A DNA stretch of 64,000 nucleotides. Origin: Actinoplanes sp. M2I2. GTDB lineage: Bacteria > Actinomycetota > Actinomycetes > Mycobacteriales > Micromonosporaceae. Positions 16,417-25,245 of the stretch are shown one piece after another. The translations under genes and the position numbers were made by a program. The stretch covers positions 248,001 through 312,000 of the forward strand of contig NZ_JALPVJ010000008.1 in NCBI RefSeq assembly GCF_023544445.1, given 5' to 3'. The notes under the pieces are model-generated. The model was not told where the DNA came from. It saw nothing but the letters and a program-made list of their open reading frames with translations, and made no database searches. Numbering within the stretch: position 1 is the first letter of the stretch; each line of letters starts with the position of its first letter.

Positions 16417-17495
16417 GACGACTCGCGGGCCGCGGGGCCGCCGCCGAACAGCACGTCGTCCCAGCTCGGCAGCCGCTTGCGGGGCTTGGCCTCGTCGGTC
16501 TCGGCGGGCTGCTGGTTGGCCTGGCCGACCGTGCGCCGGGGGCGCAGGACGGCGAGCGACGGCACGGCCGGCACCTCCTTGGGCAGGTCGGCGTCGTCGT
16601 CGAAGGCCGAGCCGGCGCCACCGCCGCCGAGCAGGGCGGCTGCCCCGCCGGCGACCGGACGGCGAGGCGTCTCGGACGGGCCGGCGTCGAGGTTGCGGCC
16701 GCCGGACGGGCTGAGCGGGCGGTCGAGCGAGGCGAGCAGCGCGTCACGCCCGGCCCGGATCGGGTCGCGGGTGGGACGCTGCTGCGTCTCGGCGGCCGGC
16801 AGGCCGTGGCCGCCGCGGGCGGGCTCGGCCGAGCGGGCCGGACCGGGCAGGCCGTGACCGCCACGGTCGGTGAAGGCGCGCTCGGGGGCGGGCTCCTGAC
16901 CGAGGATCTGGGTCGGCCGCTCGGCGCACAGGTATTGCGCCATGTCGTCGTGCGGCGAGACGACCTGGCGTCCCTTGTCGAGATCCCAGATGGCCTGGGC
17001 GGTGGCCTTGCCGGACGGCCAGGTGGCGACGATGCGCCACGTGCCGTCGTCGCGGCGGAAGGCGTCCCAGGAGATCTTCTCGGTGTCGATGCCGTGCTGG
17101 GACAGGCGGCTGTCGACCACCTCGGCCAGCGCGGCGCCGGAGTCGGACGTCTTGAGGCGGGTGCGGCGCGCGTGCTGGGCCAGCATGGCCCGCTCCTGCA
17201 GCACCGGGCCCGCGTAGCGCAGCACCCGGTCGACCGGAACGCCGGCGATGCGGGCGACCTCTTCGGCCGACTCGCCGGAACGGATGCGGGACTGGATGTC
17301 GCGCGGGGACAACGACGGCGTGGCGTCGGGTGACATCACGGCGACCGCGGAACCCGGCGACACCGGGTGTCCGTCATGGGCGATCGCGCCGGAGACCCGG
17401 TCGTCGATGGGCAGCGCCAGGAGCCGGCCGACCTCGTCGGCGAGCACCATGGCCTGACCGTCCTCGGAAAGGGCGACGAAGCGTACCGGCCGCAT
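16413..17495 (-). CDS. sepH: Septation protein SepH (DUF3071)
   Basis: SepH is an actinobacterial cell-division protein that stimulates FtsZ assembly. The 360-residue product starts MRPVRFVALSEDGQAMVLAD and carries the DUF3071 region with an HTH-like segment (SGESAEEVARIAGVPVDRVLRYAGPVLQERA, about residues 75-105) and then TWRIVATWPSGKATAQAIWDL. The C-terminal 150 residues are low-complexity with basic and Pro-rich stretches, as expected. GGAGG lies 7 bases before the ATG, so the longer frame to 17585 is rejected. thpR follows with overlapping stop/start. Confidence 0.93.
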   Translation of the reverse strand: MRPVRFVALSEDGQAMVLADEVGRLLALPIDDRVSGAIAHDGHPVSPGSAVAVMSPDATPSLSPRDIQSRIRSGESAEEVARIAGVPVDRVLRYAGPVLQERAMLAQHARRTRLKTSDSGAALAEVVDSRLSQHGIDTEKISWDAFRRDDGTWRIVATWPSGKATAQAIWDLDKGRQVVSPHDDMAQYLCAERPTQILGQEPAPERAFTDRGGHGLPGPARSAEPARGGHGLPAAETQQRPTRDPIRAGRDALLASLDRPLSPSGGRNLDAGPSETPRRPVAGGAAALLGGGGAGSAFDDDADLPKEVPAVPSLAVLRPRRTVGQANQQPAETDEAKPRKRLPSWDDVLFGGGPAARESS

Positions 17496-17699
17496 GCGTT
17501 GCCTCCGTCCCCGTCGCGTTGGCCTGCGCTCGGCTAGAGTCAGCCACCCGGGCGCGTTTCGGAACACGGTACGCGCCTCGGTCACCTAATGGTGGTATGC
17601 CACGCCGCCAAGTTGGCTGAGCTGCGATGATCTTGAAAATTCAGCGACGTCATCGGCCTGAGGTCGGCGGTGTGGGGTGACCAAGAGCACGCCGGCCGG

Positions 17700-18824
17700 T
17701 CAGAGGCGCTCGGCCACGTAGTCGACGCAAGCGGTCAGCGCGGCCACGTCCGAGGGCTCGATCGTCGGGTAGAGGGCGATCCGCAACTGGTTGCGGCCGA
17801 GCTTGCGGTAGGGCTCGGTGTCCACGATGTCGTTGGCCCGCAGGACCTTGGCGATCGCGGCCGCGTCGACCCCCTCGAAGTCGATCGTGGCGACCGCGGC
17901 CGACCGGATCGCCGGGTCGGTCACGAACGGCGTGGCGTACGACGACCGCGCGGCCCAGCCGTAGACGGCCTCGGCGCTCTCGGCGCTGCGCTTGACCGCC
18001 CAGGCCAGCCCGCCCTGCGCGTTCATCCAGTCGAGCTGCTCGGCAGCCAGGAACACGGTGGACAGCGCCGGGGTGTTGTAGGTCTGCTCCAGGCGGGACT
18101 GCTCGATCGCGGTCACCAGGTCGAGGAACTGCGGGATGTAGCGCCCGCTCGCCTTGACCTCGAAGGCCCGCTCGATCGCGGCCGGGGACATCAGCGCCAT
18201 CCACAGGCCGCCGTCGGAGCCGAGCGCCTTCTGGGGAGCCAGGTAGTAGACGTCCGTCTCGCGCAGGTCGACGTCGAGGCTGCCGCCACCCGACGTGGCG
18301 TCGGTGAGCAGCAGCGCGCCCTGGTCGGCGCCGGCCACGCGGCGCACCGGCACGGCCACCCCGGTCGACGTCTCGTTCTGAACCGAGGCGTACACGTCGA
18401 TGCCGGCCTCGGCCTCGAGGAACGCGGCCTGCCCGCCCGGCGCGCGGCGCACCGTCGGCTCGGCCAGGAAGGGCGCGTCGGTCACGGCCTTGACGAACTT
18501 GGCCCCGAACTCGCCGAACTCGGCGAACTGGGCCCGGTCGCGTACGAGACCGAACGTCGCGACCTCCCAGAACGCGCTGGTGCCACCGTTGGCCAGCACC
18601 ACCTCGTAGCCCTCGGGCATCGCGAAGAACTCGGCCAGGCCCCGCCGCAACCGGGCGACCTGCTCCTTCACCGTTTTCTGCCGGTGGGACGTGCCGAGGA
18701 ACGTGCGGGACACCGCGGACAGCGACTCGACACCCTCGGGACGTACCTTGCTCGGCCCGGAGCCGAACCGTCCGTCGACCGGCTTGATCGTGTCTGGGAT
18801 CCGGATGTCAGTCACGGAGGCCAT
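17700..18824 (-). CDS. serC: Phosphoserine transaminase
   Basis: SerC makes 3-phosphoserine from 3-phosphohydroxypyruvate and glutamate, a PLP enzyme of serine (and pyridoxal) synthesis. The 374-residue protein has the actinobacterial SerC N-terminus FGSGPSKVRPEG, the NGGTSAFWE loop, and the PLP lysine in YYLAPQKALGSDGGLW. Its ATG overlaps the TAA of the citrate synthase gene (TAATG) with no separate ribosome site, indicating translational coupling. Length is normal. The divergent pdxH gene beyond the citrate synthase is also a vitamin B6 gene. Confidence 0.94.
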   Translation of the reverse strand: MASVTDIRIPDTIKPVDGRFGSGPSKVRPEGVESLSAVSRTFLGTSHRQKTVKEQVARLRRGLAEFFAMPEGYEVVLANGGTSAFWEVATFGLVRDRAQFAEFGEFGAKFVKAVTDAPFLAEPTVRRAPGGQAAFLEAEAGIDVYASVQNETSTGVAVPVRRVAGADQGALLLTDATSGGGSLDVDLRETDVYYLAPQKALGSDGGLWMALMSPAAIERAFEVKASGRYIPQFLDLVTAIEQSRLEQTYNTPALSTVFLAAEQLDWMNAQGGLAWAVKRSAESAEAVYGWAARSSYATPFVTDPAIRSAAVATIDFEGVDAAAIAKVLRANDIVDTEPYRKLGRNQLRIALYPTIEPSDVAALTACVDYVAERL

Positions 18825-19924
18825 TATGCGCGTAGCTCGGACCAGCCCTCGACCTGCTGCGGCTTGCGGAGCCCGGGTCCCACATAGCGGACGGCGGGGT
18901 GCACGACCCGGCCGAGGCGTTTCTGCTCCAGCACGTGCGCGCTCCAGCCGGCCACCCGGGCGCAGGTGAACATCGAGCTGAACATGTGGCCCGGCACCTC
19001 GGCGAAGTCGAGCACCACGGCCGACCAGAACTCGACGTTCGTCGGCAGCGGCCGGTCGGGCTTGCGCTCGGCCAGCTCGGCCAGCGCGGCCCGCTCGAAC
19101 GCCACCGCCACGTCGTAGCGGGGGGCGCCCAGCTCGCGGGCCGTGCGCCGCAGCACCCGCGCCCGCGGGTCCTCGGAGCGGTAGAGCCGATGCCCGAAGC
19201 CCATCAGGCGCTCGCCGCGGTCGAGGACCCCTCGCACGTACGCCCGGGCGTCGCCGCTGCGCTCGACGTCCTCGAGCATGGTGAGCACCCGGGAGGGGGC
19301 GCCGCCGTCGAGCGGGCCGGAGAGCGCCCCGATCCCGGAGGAGATGCACGCCGCCACGTCGGCGCCCGTGGACGCGACCACCCGGGTGGTCAGCGTGGAG
19401 GCGCTCATGCCGTGCTCAGCGGCGGAGATGAAGTAGGCGTCGACGGCCTTGACGTGCCGCGGGTCGGGCTCGCCGCGCCAGCGCCGCATGAACCGCTCGA
19501 CGATCGAGCCGGCCTTGTCGATGTCCTTCTGCGGCACGGCCGGCAGACCCAGCCCGCGGGCGGCCTGGGCGACGAACGACAGCGCGGTGACCGACACCCG
19601 GGCGAGGTCGCTCCGGGCCTGCTCGTCGTCGATGTCGAGCAGTTGGGCCAGCCCCCAGTAGGGCGCCAGCATCGCGACCGCCGACTGCACGTCGACCCGG
19701 ATGTCACCCGAGTGCACCGGCACCGGGAACGGCTCCGCCGGTGGCAGCCCTGGCCCGAACCGCCCGTCCACGAGCAGTCCCCAGACGTCGCCGAAGGAGA
19801 CCTGACCGATCAGGTCCTCGATGTCGACGCCGCGGTATCGCAGCGCGCCACCGGCCTCGTCAGGCTCGGCGATCTCGGTCTCGAAGGCGACCACGTCCTC
19901 GAGCCCGGGCTTGAAGTCGGTCAC
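18824..19924 (-). CDS. Citrate synthase (actinobacterial citrate synthase 2 type)
   Basis: Condenses acetyl-CoA and oxaloacetate to citrate. The 366-residue product has the family segments LRYRGVDIEDLIG, AAEHGMSASTLTTRVVAST (active-site His), GGAPSRVLTMLEDV, GFGHRLYRSEDPRA and NVEFWSAVVLDFAEVP. GTG 19924 is preceded by GGGAGG at 3-5 bases; the open frame continues upstream to 20167 but that part is unlike citrate synthase. It forms a coupled pair with serC. In this family paralogues exist that act as methylcitrate synthases, so the substrate is likely but not proven. Confidence 0.92.
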   Translation of the reverse strand: MTDFKPGLEDVVAFETEIAEPDEAGGALRYRGVDIEDLIGQVSFGDVWGLLVDGRFGPGLPPAEPFPVPVHSGDIRVDVQSAVAMLAPYWGLAQLLDIDDEQARSDLARVSVTALSFVAQAARGLGLPAVPQKDIDKAGSIVERFMRRWRGEPDPRHVKAVDAYFISAAEHGMSASTLTTRVVASTGADVAACISSGIGALSGPLDGGAPSRVLTMLEDVERSGDARAYVRGVLDRGERLMGFGHRLYRSEDPRARVLRRTARELGAPRYDVAVAFERAALAELAERKPDRPLPTNVEFWSAVVLDFAEVPGHMFSSMFTCARVAGWSAHVLEQKRLGRVVHPAVRYVGPGLRKPQQVEGWSELRA

Positions 19925-20106
19925 GACCCTCCCTGGGATGATGCGATGTCGTAGGGGTCTCATCTTGCTCGCCGGGTTCCCGGCGGGTCGACCCACCACG
20001 ATGTGCTCTCCGCGACACCCATCCTCACCGACCTGACGCACGGGCCGAAGCGACTTACGGTCGTTTGCAGTCCTAACGATCGGCCGGACACCGCCCAGGA
20101 GCGCTT

Positions 20107-20763
20107 GTGACCCTCGAACCACCCTCGCCCGCGGGCATGCGGCGCGACTACACCGCACGCGGGGCACTGCTCGAGACGGATCTGGCGGCCGACTGGCGCA
20201 CCCAGTTCGAGGCCTGGTTCACCGACGCCGCCGGGTTCGGGCTGCCCGAGCCGAACGCGATGATCGTGGCCACCTCGACGCCGGAGGGGCGGCCCTCGGC
20301 CCGTACGGTCCTGCTCAAGGACTACGACGAGCGCGGGTTCGTGTTCTTCACCAACTACGGGTCGCGCAAGGGTGGCGAGCTGACCGCCAACCCGTACGCG
20401 AGCCTGGTCTTCCCATGGTTCCCGATGCAACGCCAGGTGCTGGTGGCCGGGGCGGCGCAGCGGGTGACCCGGGCCGAGACCGAGGAGTACTTCGCCACCC
20501 GGCCGCGCGGCTCGCAGCTGGGCGCGTGGGCCAGCCCGCAGTCGTCGGTGCTGCCCGACCGGGCCGCGGTCGACGCCGGGCTCGACGCCGCGGGGGAGCG
20601 TTTCGGGGACGGGCCGGTGCCGGCGCCCGAGCACTGGGGCGGCTTCCGGGTCGTGCCCGAGACGGTCGAGTTCTGGCAGGGCCGCAGCAGCCGCCTGCAC
20701 GATCGACTGCGCTTCCGGCGTACGGAGGAAGGGGTCTGGGTCGTGGAGAGGCTCGCGCCGTGA
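20107..20763 (+). CDS. pdxH: Pyridoxamine 5'-phosphate oxidase
   Basis: FMN-dependent oxidase that forms pyridoxal 5'-phosphate from PNP or PMP. The 218-residue protein has MRRDYTARGALLE near the start, the substrate/FMN segment PSARTVLLKDYDERGFVFFTNYGSRKG, RPRGSQLGAWASPQS, and the C-terminal signature EFWQGRSSRLHDRLRF. GTG start. The downstream MFS gene overlaps its stop (GTGA). Divergent from citrate synthase, with a 182-base shared promoter region. Confidence 0.96.
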   Translation: MTLEPPSPAGMRRDYTARGALLETDLAADWRTQFEAWFTDAAGFGLPEPNAMIVATSTPEGRPSARTVLLKDYDERGFVFFTNYGSRKGGELTANPYASLVFPWFPMQRQVLVAGAAQRVTRAETEEYFATRPRGSQLGAWASPQSSVLPDRAAVDAGLDAAGERFGDGPVPAPEHWGGFRVVPETVEFWQGRSSRLHDRLRFRRTEEGVWVVERLAP

Positions 20764-22088
20764 GTCAGGACGCCGTCGAAGAGGGCGAGAAGCTCGTCGA
20801 GCAGGAGCGCAAGTCCTGGGTGATCGACATCCGGCCGCTCAAGGTGGTCGCCTACCGCCGGATGTGGGTCGGCAACGGGCTCTCGTTCTTCGGGTTCCAG
20901 TTCACCTCGGTGGCCGTGCCGGTCGAGATGTACTCGATCACGCACTCCTCGGCCTGGGTCGGGCTGCTCGGTGTCGCCGGTCTGGTCCCGCTGCTGGTCT
21001 TCGGGCTGTGGGGCGGCGCGGCGGCCGACGTGGTCGACCGGCGCAAGCTCCTGCTGGCCAGCTCCACGCTGGCCTGGCTGGGCACGCTCGGCTTCCTCGT
21101 TCAGGCGCTGCTCCACGTGAACAGCGGATGGCTGCTGCTGGCGCTGACCGCGGTGCAGTCGGCCGGCTTCGCGATCAGCTCGCCGACCCGGCAGGCCATC
21201 ATCCCGCGGATCGTGTCGGCCCGGCTCGTGCCGGCGGCCAACACCCTCGCCTACACGACCTCCACCGCGGGCGGGGTCCTGGGCCCGCTGGCCGCCGGCC
21301 TCATCTTCGCCCTGGCCAGCACGGGCGCCGGGGTCACCGTGGCCTACCTCGTCGATGCCCTGCTCTTCTCGATCTCGCTCTGGGCCACCTGGAAGTTGCC
21401 GCCCATCCTCCCGGTCGAGCACGAGCCGGGCGAGGCCAAGCCGACCGCCGGCCTGCGCGGCATCGCGGTGGGCCTGCGCTTCCTGGTCACCCAGCCGGTG
21501 CTGCTGCTCTCCTTCGCGGTCGACATCATCGCGATGGTCTTCGCGATGCCGCGGGCCCTGTTCCCCGAGGTGGCGGCCGACCGGTTCGGCGGCGACTGGG
21601 CGGTCGGCTGGCTGTTCAGCGCGATCGCCATCGGCTCGGTGATCGGCGGTCTGACCTCGGGCTGGATCGGGCGGGTCAAGCGGCAGGGTTTAGCGCTGGT
21701 CATCGCCGTGGTGGCCTGGGGCGTGGCGATCGGGTTGTCCGGTCTGGCCCACAGTCTGTGGCTGATGGTGCTGCTGCTGGCCGTGGGCGGGGCGGCCGAC
21801 CTGGTCAGCGCGGTCTACCGGCAGTCGATCCTGCAGGTCTACGCGCCCGACCGGCTGCGCGGCCGGCTCCAGGGGGTGTTCACGGTCGTGGTGGCGGGCG
21901 GACCGCGCCTCGGCGACGTGCGCGCCGGCACCACCGCCGATCTCACCTCGACGACCACCTCCTGGGCCGGCGGCGGCTTCGCAGCGGCCGGTCTGGCCGT
22001 GGTCCTGGCGGTGGCCTTTCCGGCCCTGCTGAGGTATCGGCCACCCGAGCCCCCGGCAGCCGACACCGGCGACGGGACGAACCGATAA
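20760..22088 (+). CDS. MFS transporter
   Basis: A 442-residue transporter with about twelve hydrophobic segments after a hydrophilic 30-residue N-terminus. The loop after segment 2 reads WGGAAADVVDRRKLLL and the fold resembles EntS-type exporters (MFS_3). GTG 20760 overlaps the pdxH TGA, so the two are translationally coupled; a role in B6-vitamer export is conceivable but has no direct support. Substrate unknown. Confidence 0.88.
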   Translation: MSQDAVEEGEKLVEQERKSWVIDIRPLKVVAYRRMWVGNGLSFFGFQFTSVAVPVEMYSITHSSAWVGLLGVAGLVPLLVFGLWGGAAADVVDRRKLLLASSTLAWLGTLGFLVQALLHVNSGWLLLALTAVQSAGFAISSPTRQAIIPRIVSARLVPAANTLAYTTSTAGGVLGPLAAGLIFALASTGAGVTVAYLVDALLFSISLWATWKLPPILPVEHEPGEAKPTAGLRGIAVGLRFLVTQPVLLLSFAVDIIAMVFAMPRALFPEVAADRFGGDWAVGWLFSAIAIGSVIGGLTSGWIGRVKRQGLALVIAVVAWGVAIGLSGLAHSLWLMVLLLAVGGAADLVSAVYRQSILQVYAPDRLRGRLQGVFTVVVAGGPRLGDVRAGTTADLTSTTTSWAGGGFAAAGLAVVLAVAFPALLRYRPPEPPAADTGDGTNR

Positions 22089-22098
22089 TGTCCACGTC

Positions 22099-23019
22099 AT
22101 GACGAGTGTCGTTGCCGCGAAGTCCGGCACCCAGTGGTCCATCGAGGCGGACGGGCAGAGCGCCGTCGTCGTGGAGGTCGGCGGCGTGCTGCGCGGCTAC
22201 TCCGTCGGCGACGTGGCGGTGCTCGACGGCTTCGAGGCGGACGAGCTCTCCCCGGCCTCGGCCGGCCAGATCCTGGCTCCCTGGCCCAACCGCGTCCGCG
22301 ACGGGCAGTACACGTTCGAGGAGCAGAAATACCAGCTCGCGCTGACCGAGCCGGCCCGGAACAACGCCATCCACGGCCTGGTCAACTGGAGTCGCTGGAC
22401 CCTGGTCGAGCAGACCGCGTCGGCGGTCACGCTGCAGTACGAGCTTCCGGCCCAGATCGGTTACCCGTGGTGGCTGACCCTGCGTACGACCTGGTCGGTC
22501 TCGGCCGCCGGCCTGCGCTGCGACCAGGAGGTCGTGAACAACTCGCCGTCGAACGCCCCCTGGGGCTACTCGGTCCACCCGTACGTGCAGTTGCCCGGGG
22601 TCAGCGTCGACGACACCGTGCTGCACGTGCCGGGGGCCAAGCGGGTGGTGGCCGACGCCCGGCTGCTGCCGATCGGCGCGGTCCCGGTGGCCGGTACGGA
22701 GTACGACTTCTCCGAGGCCCGCAAGATCGGTGACCTGGTCCTCGACACCACCTACGGCGACATCACCCACGGCGCCGACGGGATCACCGAGGTGACCATC
22801 GCCGACTCCGCCTCGGACCGCCGGGTCGTCGTCTGGGCCGACGAGAAGTTCCGTTACTGGCAGGTCTTCACCGGCGACACCCTGCACGGCGAGCGGTTCC
22901 GCCGCTCGGTCGCGATCGAGCCGATGACCTGCCCGCCCGACGCCTTCCGCACCGGGCGTGACCTGATCGTGCTGGCGCCGGGCGAGCGCTGGACCGCGTC
23001 GTGGGGGATCAAGGGCTGA
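22099..23019 (+). CDS. Aldose 1-epimerase family protein
   Basis: A 306-residue beta-sandwich mutarotase-like protein. Recognisable parts are the PWPNRVRDGQYTFEE strand pair, NAIHGLVNWSRW with the substrate-binding His near residue 94, GYSVHPYVQLPG with a second His near residue 159, and the C-terminal AIEPMTCPPDAFRTG with the catalytic-type Glu. It interconverts alpha and beta anomers of an aldose; which sugar is not evident. The nitroreductase gene starts within its stop codon (TGATG). Confidence 0.9.
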   Translation: MTSVVAAKSGTQWSIEADGQSAVVVEVGGVLRGYSVGDVAVLDGFEADELSPASAGQILAPWPNRVRDGQYTFEEQKYQLALTEPARNNAIHGLVNWSRWTLVEQTASAVTLQYELPAQIGYPWWLTLRTTWSVSAAGLRCDQEVVNNSPSNAPWGYSVHPYVQLPGVSVDDTVLHVPGAKRVVADARLLPIGAVPVAGTEYDFSEARKIGDLVLDTTYGDITHGADGITEVTIADSASDRRVVVWADEKFRYWQVFTGDTLHGERFRRSVAIEPMTCPPDAFRTGRDLIVLAPGERWTASWGIKG

Positions 23020-23666
23020 TGGAGTTCGACGAGGTGGTCCGCCGCCGCCGCATGATCCGCAGCTACGACCCCGACCGGCCGGTCCCGTCCGAGATCCTCG
23101 ACAAGGTCGTCCAGCACGGGCTGCGCGCGCCGAGCGCCGGCTTCTCCCAGGGCTGGGGCTTCCTCGTGCTCACCGAGCAGAAGGACCGCGATCTCTACTG
23201 GGAGTCGACGACCGAGGGTGATCTCGGCGACGCCAAGACCGACGAGGCGTGGAAGGGCGACTGGCTCACCCGCATGCGGACAGCGCCGGCGATCGTCGTG
23301 TGCCTGTCCAACAAGTCGGCCTACCTCGAGCGCTACGCCCAGCCCGACAAGGGCTGGACCGACCGCAGCGAGTCGCACTGGCCGGTGCCGTACTGGGACA
23401 TCGACACCGGCTTCGCCGCGCTGCTCATGCACCTCAGCGCGGTCAACGAGGAACTGGCGTCCTGCTTCTTCGGCATCCCGGTGCCGACCGTCCAGACCTT
23501 CAAGGACGCCTTCGGGATTCCGGCCGAGTACACGCCGATCGGCACCCTGACCATCGGGTACCGAGCCCTCGACAAGAAGTCGCCGTCACTCAAGCGCGGT
23601 CACCGCCCGGTGGACGACGTGGTGCATCATGGCCGATGGGCCGCGACGCCGCGGGCTTCCGCGTGA
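23019..23666 (+). CDS. Nitroreductase-family flavoprotein
   Basis: A 215-residue FMN-dependent oxidoreductase. The N-terminal VVRRRRMIRSYDPDRPVP and LRAPSAGFSQGWGFLVLTE are typical FMN-binding regions; a later GTLTIGYRA segment completes the fold. ATG 23019 overlaps the epimerase stop and has AAGG upstream. Physiological substrate unknown; the family reduces nitroaromatics, quinones or flavin-linked substrates. Confidence 0.88.
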   Translation: MEFDEVVRRRRMIRSYDPDRPVPSEILDKVVQHGLRAPSAGFSQGWGFLVLTEQKDRDLYWESTTEGDLGDAKTDEAWKGDWLTRMRTAPAIVVCLSNKSAYLERYAQPDKGWTDRSESHWPVPYWDIDTGFAALLMHLSAVNEELASCFFGIPVPTVQTFKDAFGIPAEYTPIGTLTIGYRALDKKSPSLKRGHRPVDDVVHHGRWAATPRASA

Positions 23667-23724
23667 CGGCAGCCGGGCTAGGCTGGCAGCGCGAACGTAG
23701 GAAGTCCGGAAAGGGGGATCGGCC

Positions 23725-24018
23725 GTGATCTTCAAGGCGGTCCGTGACGGCGCCCCGTATCCCGATCACCACACCACCCTGAAGGCGTGGGCCGAGATCC
23801 CGCCCAGACCGATCCGGCTGGCCGATCTGATCACCACGAAACGTGAGCTGGCGCTCGACAAGTTGCTGGCCGAGGACTCGACGTTCTACGGCGACCTCTT
23901 CCCGCACGTGGTGGAGTATCGCGGCGCCCTCTATCTGGAGGACGGTCTGCACCGCGCGCTCCGGGCGGCCCTGCAGCAGCGCAACCAGATCCACGCGCGG
24001 GTGCTCGTCGTCGCCTGA
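23725..24018 (+). CDS. Conserved actinobacterial 97-aa protein (sometimes labelled VapB-family antitoxin)
   Basis: Starts MIFKAVRDGAPYPDH and contains the strongly conserved EDSTFYGDLFPHVVEYRG and LYLEDGLHRALRAAL. I recall very similar proteins across actinomycetes, sometimes annotated as VapB-type antitoxins. No PIN-domain (VapC-like) toxin gene is adjacent here, so that label is weakly supported. The DGLHR segment looks like a ParB/sulfiredoxin-type motif. Single gene upstream of the acyl-CoA dehydrogenase. Function unknown. Confidence 0.75.
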   Translation: MIFKAVRDGAPYPDHHTTLKAWAEIPPRPIRLADLITTKRELALDKLLAEDSTFYGDLFPHVVEYRGALYLEDGLHRALRAALQQRNQIHARVLVVA

Positions 24019-24036
24019 CCGGTTAGGTTGAGGTCC

Positions 24037-25203
24037 ATGGTGGCTCCGCTGGATCTTCTCGATCTCGACACGCAGCTCAACGACGAGGAACGCGACATCC
24101 GTGCCGTCGTGCGCCGGGTCGCCGATGACCGGGTACGCCCGTACGTCGCCGACTGGTACGAGAAGGGCAGCACGCCCGTGCGCGAGCTGGCCCTCGAGTT
24201 CGGCAAGCTCGGCCTGCTCGGGATGCACCTGACCGGGTACGGCTGCGCGGGCGCGTCCGCGGTGTCCTACGGCGTGGCCTGCATGGAGCTCGAGGCGGCC
24301 GACTCGGGCGTCCGGTCGCTGGTCAGCGTGCAGGGCTCACTGGCGATGTACGCGATCTGGAAGTACGGGTCGGAGGAGCAGAAACAGCGCTGGCTGCCGG
24401 GCATGGCGGCCGGCGAGCTGATCGGCTGCTTCGGTCTGACCGAGCCCGACCACGGCTCCGACCCGGCGAACATGTCGACCCGGGCCCGCCGTGACGGCGC
24501 CGACTGGATCCTCGACGGCGGCAAGATGTGGATCACGAATGCGCCGCTGGCCGACGTCGCGGTGATCTGGGCCCGGGCCGAGGAGGGCGTGTACGGCTTC
24601 GCGGTGCCCACCGACACCCCGGGCTTCGCCGCGCGCGAGATCAAGAACAAGATGTCGCTGCGGGCGTCCAGCACCGGCGAGATCACCCTGGACGGCGTAC
24701 GGCTGCCCGAGAGCGCCCGGCTGCCCGAGGCGCGCGGCCTCAAGGCGCCGCTGTCGTGCCTGACCGAGGCCCGGTTCGGCATCATCTGGGGTTCGATGGG
24801 CGCGGCCCGGGACTGCCTGCGGGTCGCCCTCGAGTACGCGACCACCCGTGAGCAGTTCGGCCGGCCGATCGGCGGCTTCCAGCTCACCCAGGCCAAGCTG
24901 GCCGACATGACGCTCGAGCTGCAGAAGGGCTTCCTGTTGGCGCTGCACCTGGGCCGGTTGCGCGACGCGGCCGGCGCGCTGCGGCCCGAGCAGGTCAGCG
25001 TGGGCAAGCTGAACAACGTGCGGGAGGCGATCGCGATCGCGCGGACCTGCCGGACCATTCTCGGCGGCAACGGGATCAGTGGGGAATATCCCGTCATGCG
25101 CCATGCGAACAATCTGGAGAGTGTCCTGACCTACGAGGGCACCTCCGAGATCCACCAGCTGGTGATCGGCCAGAAATTGACTGGATTGAACGCTTTCGCC
25201 TAG
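24037..25203 (+). CDS. Acyl-CoA dehydrogenase, glutaryl-CoA dehydrogenase-like
   Basis: A 388-residue FAD enzyme. Segments seen: CFGLTEPDHGSDPANMSTRA (FAD/substrate binding), WILDGGKMWITNAPLADV, SLRASSTGEITLDGVRLPE, EARFGIIWGSMGAARDCL, and TYEGTSEIHQLVIGQKLTG near the C-terminus, where the Glu of YEGT is the expected catalytic base. The pattern fits the GcdH branch (lysine/tryptophan degradation) more than medium-chain enzymes, but no glutarate-pathway neighbours are present. ATG 24037 is chosen over TTG 24028; GTG 24040 is also possible. Confidence 0.9.
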   Translation: MVAPLDLLDLDTQLNDEERDIRAVVRRVADDRVRPYVADWYEKGSTPVRELALEFGKLGLLGMHLTGYGCAGASAVSYGVACMELEAADSGVRSLVSVQGSLAMYAIWKYGSEEQKQRWLPGMAAGELIGCFGLTEPDHGSDPANMSTRARRDGADWILDGGKMWITNAPLADVAVIWARAEEGVYGFAVPTDTPGFAAREIKNKMSLRASSTGEITLDGVRLPESARLPEARGLKAPLSCLTEARFGIIWGSMGAARDCLRVALEYATTREQFGRPIGGFQLTQAKLADMTLELQKGFLLALHLGRLRDAAGALRPEQVSVGKLNNVREAIAIARTCRTILGGNGISGEYPVMRHANNLESVLTYEGTSEIHQLVIGQKLTGLNAFA

Positions 25204-25245
25204 AGGCATGGTGCGGATGTCGCACCCCCCTCGTACGGTGAACTC

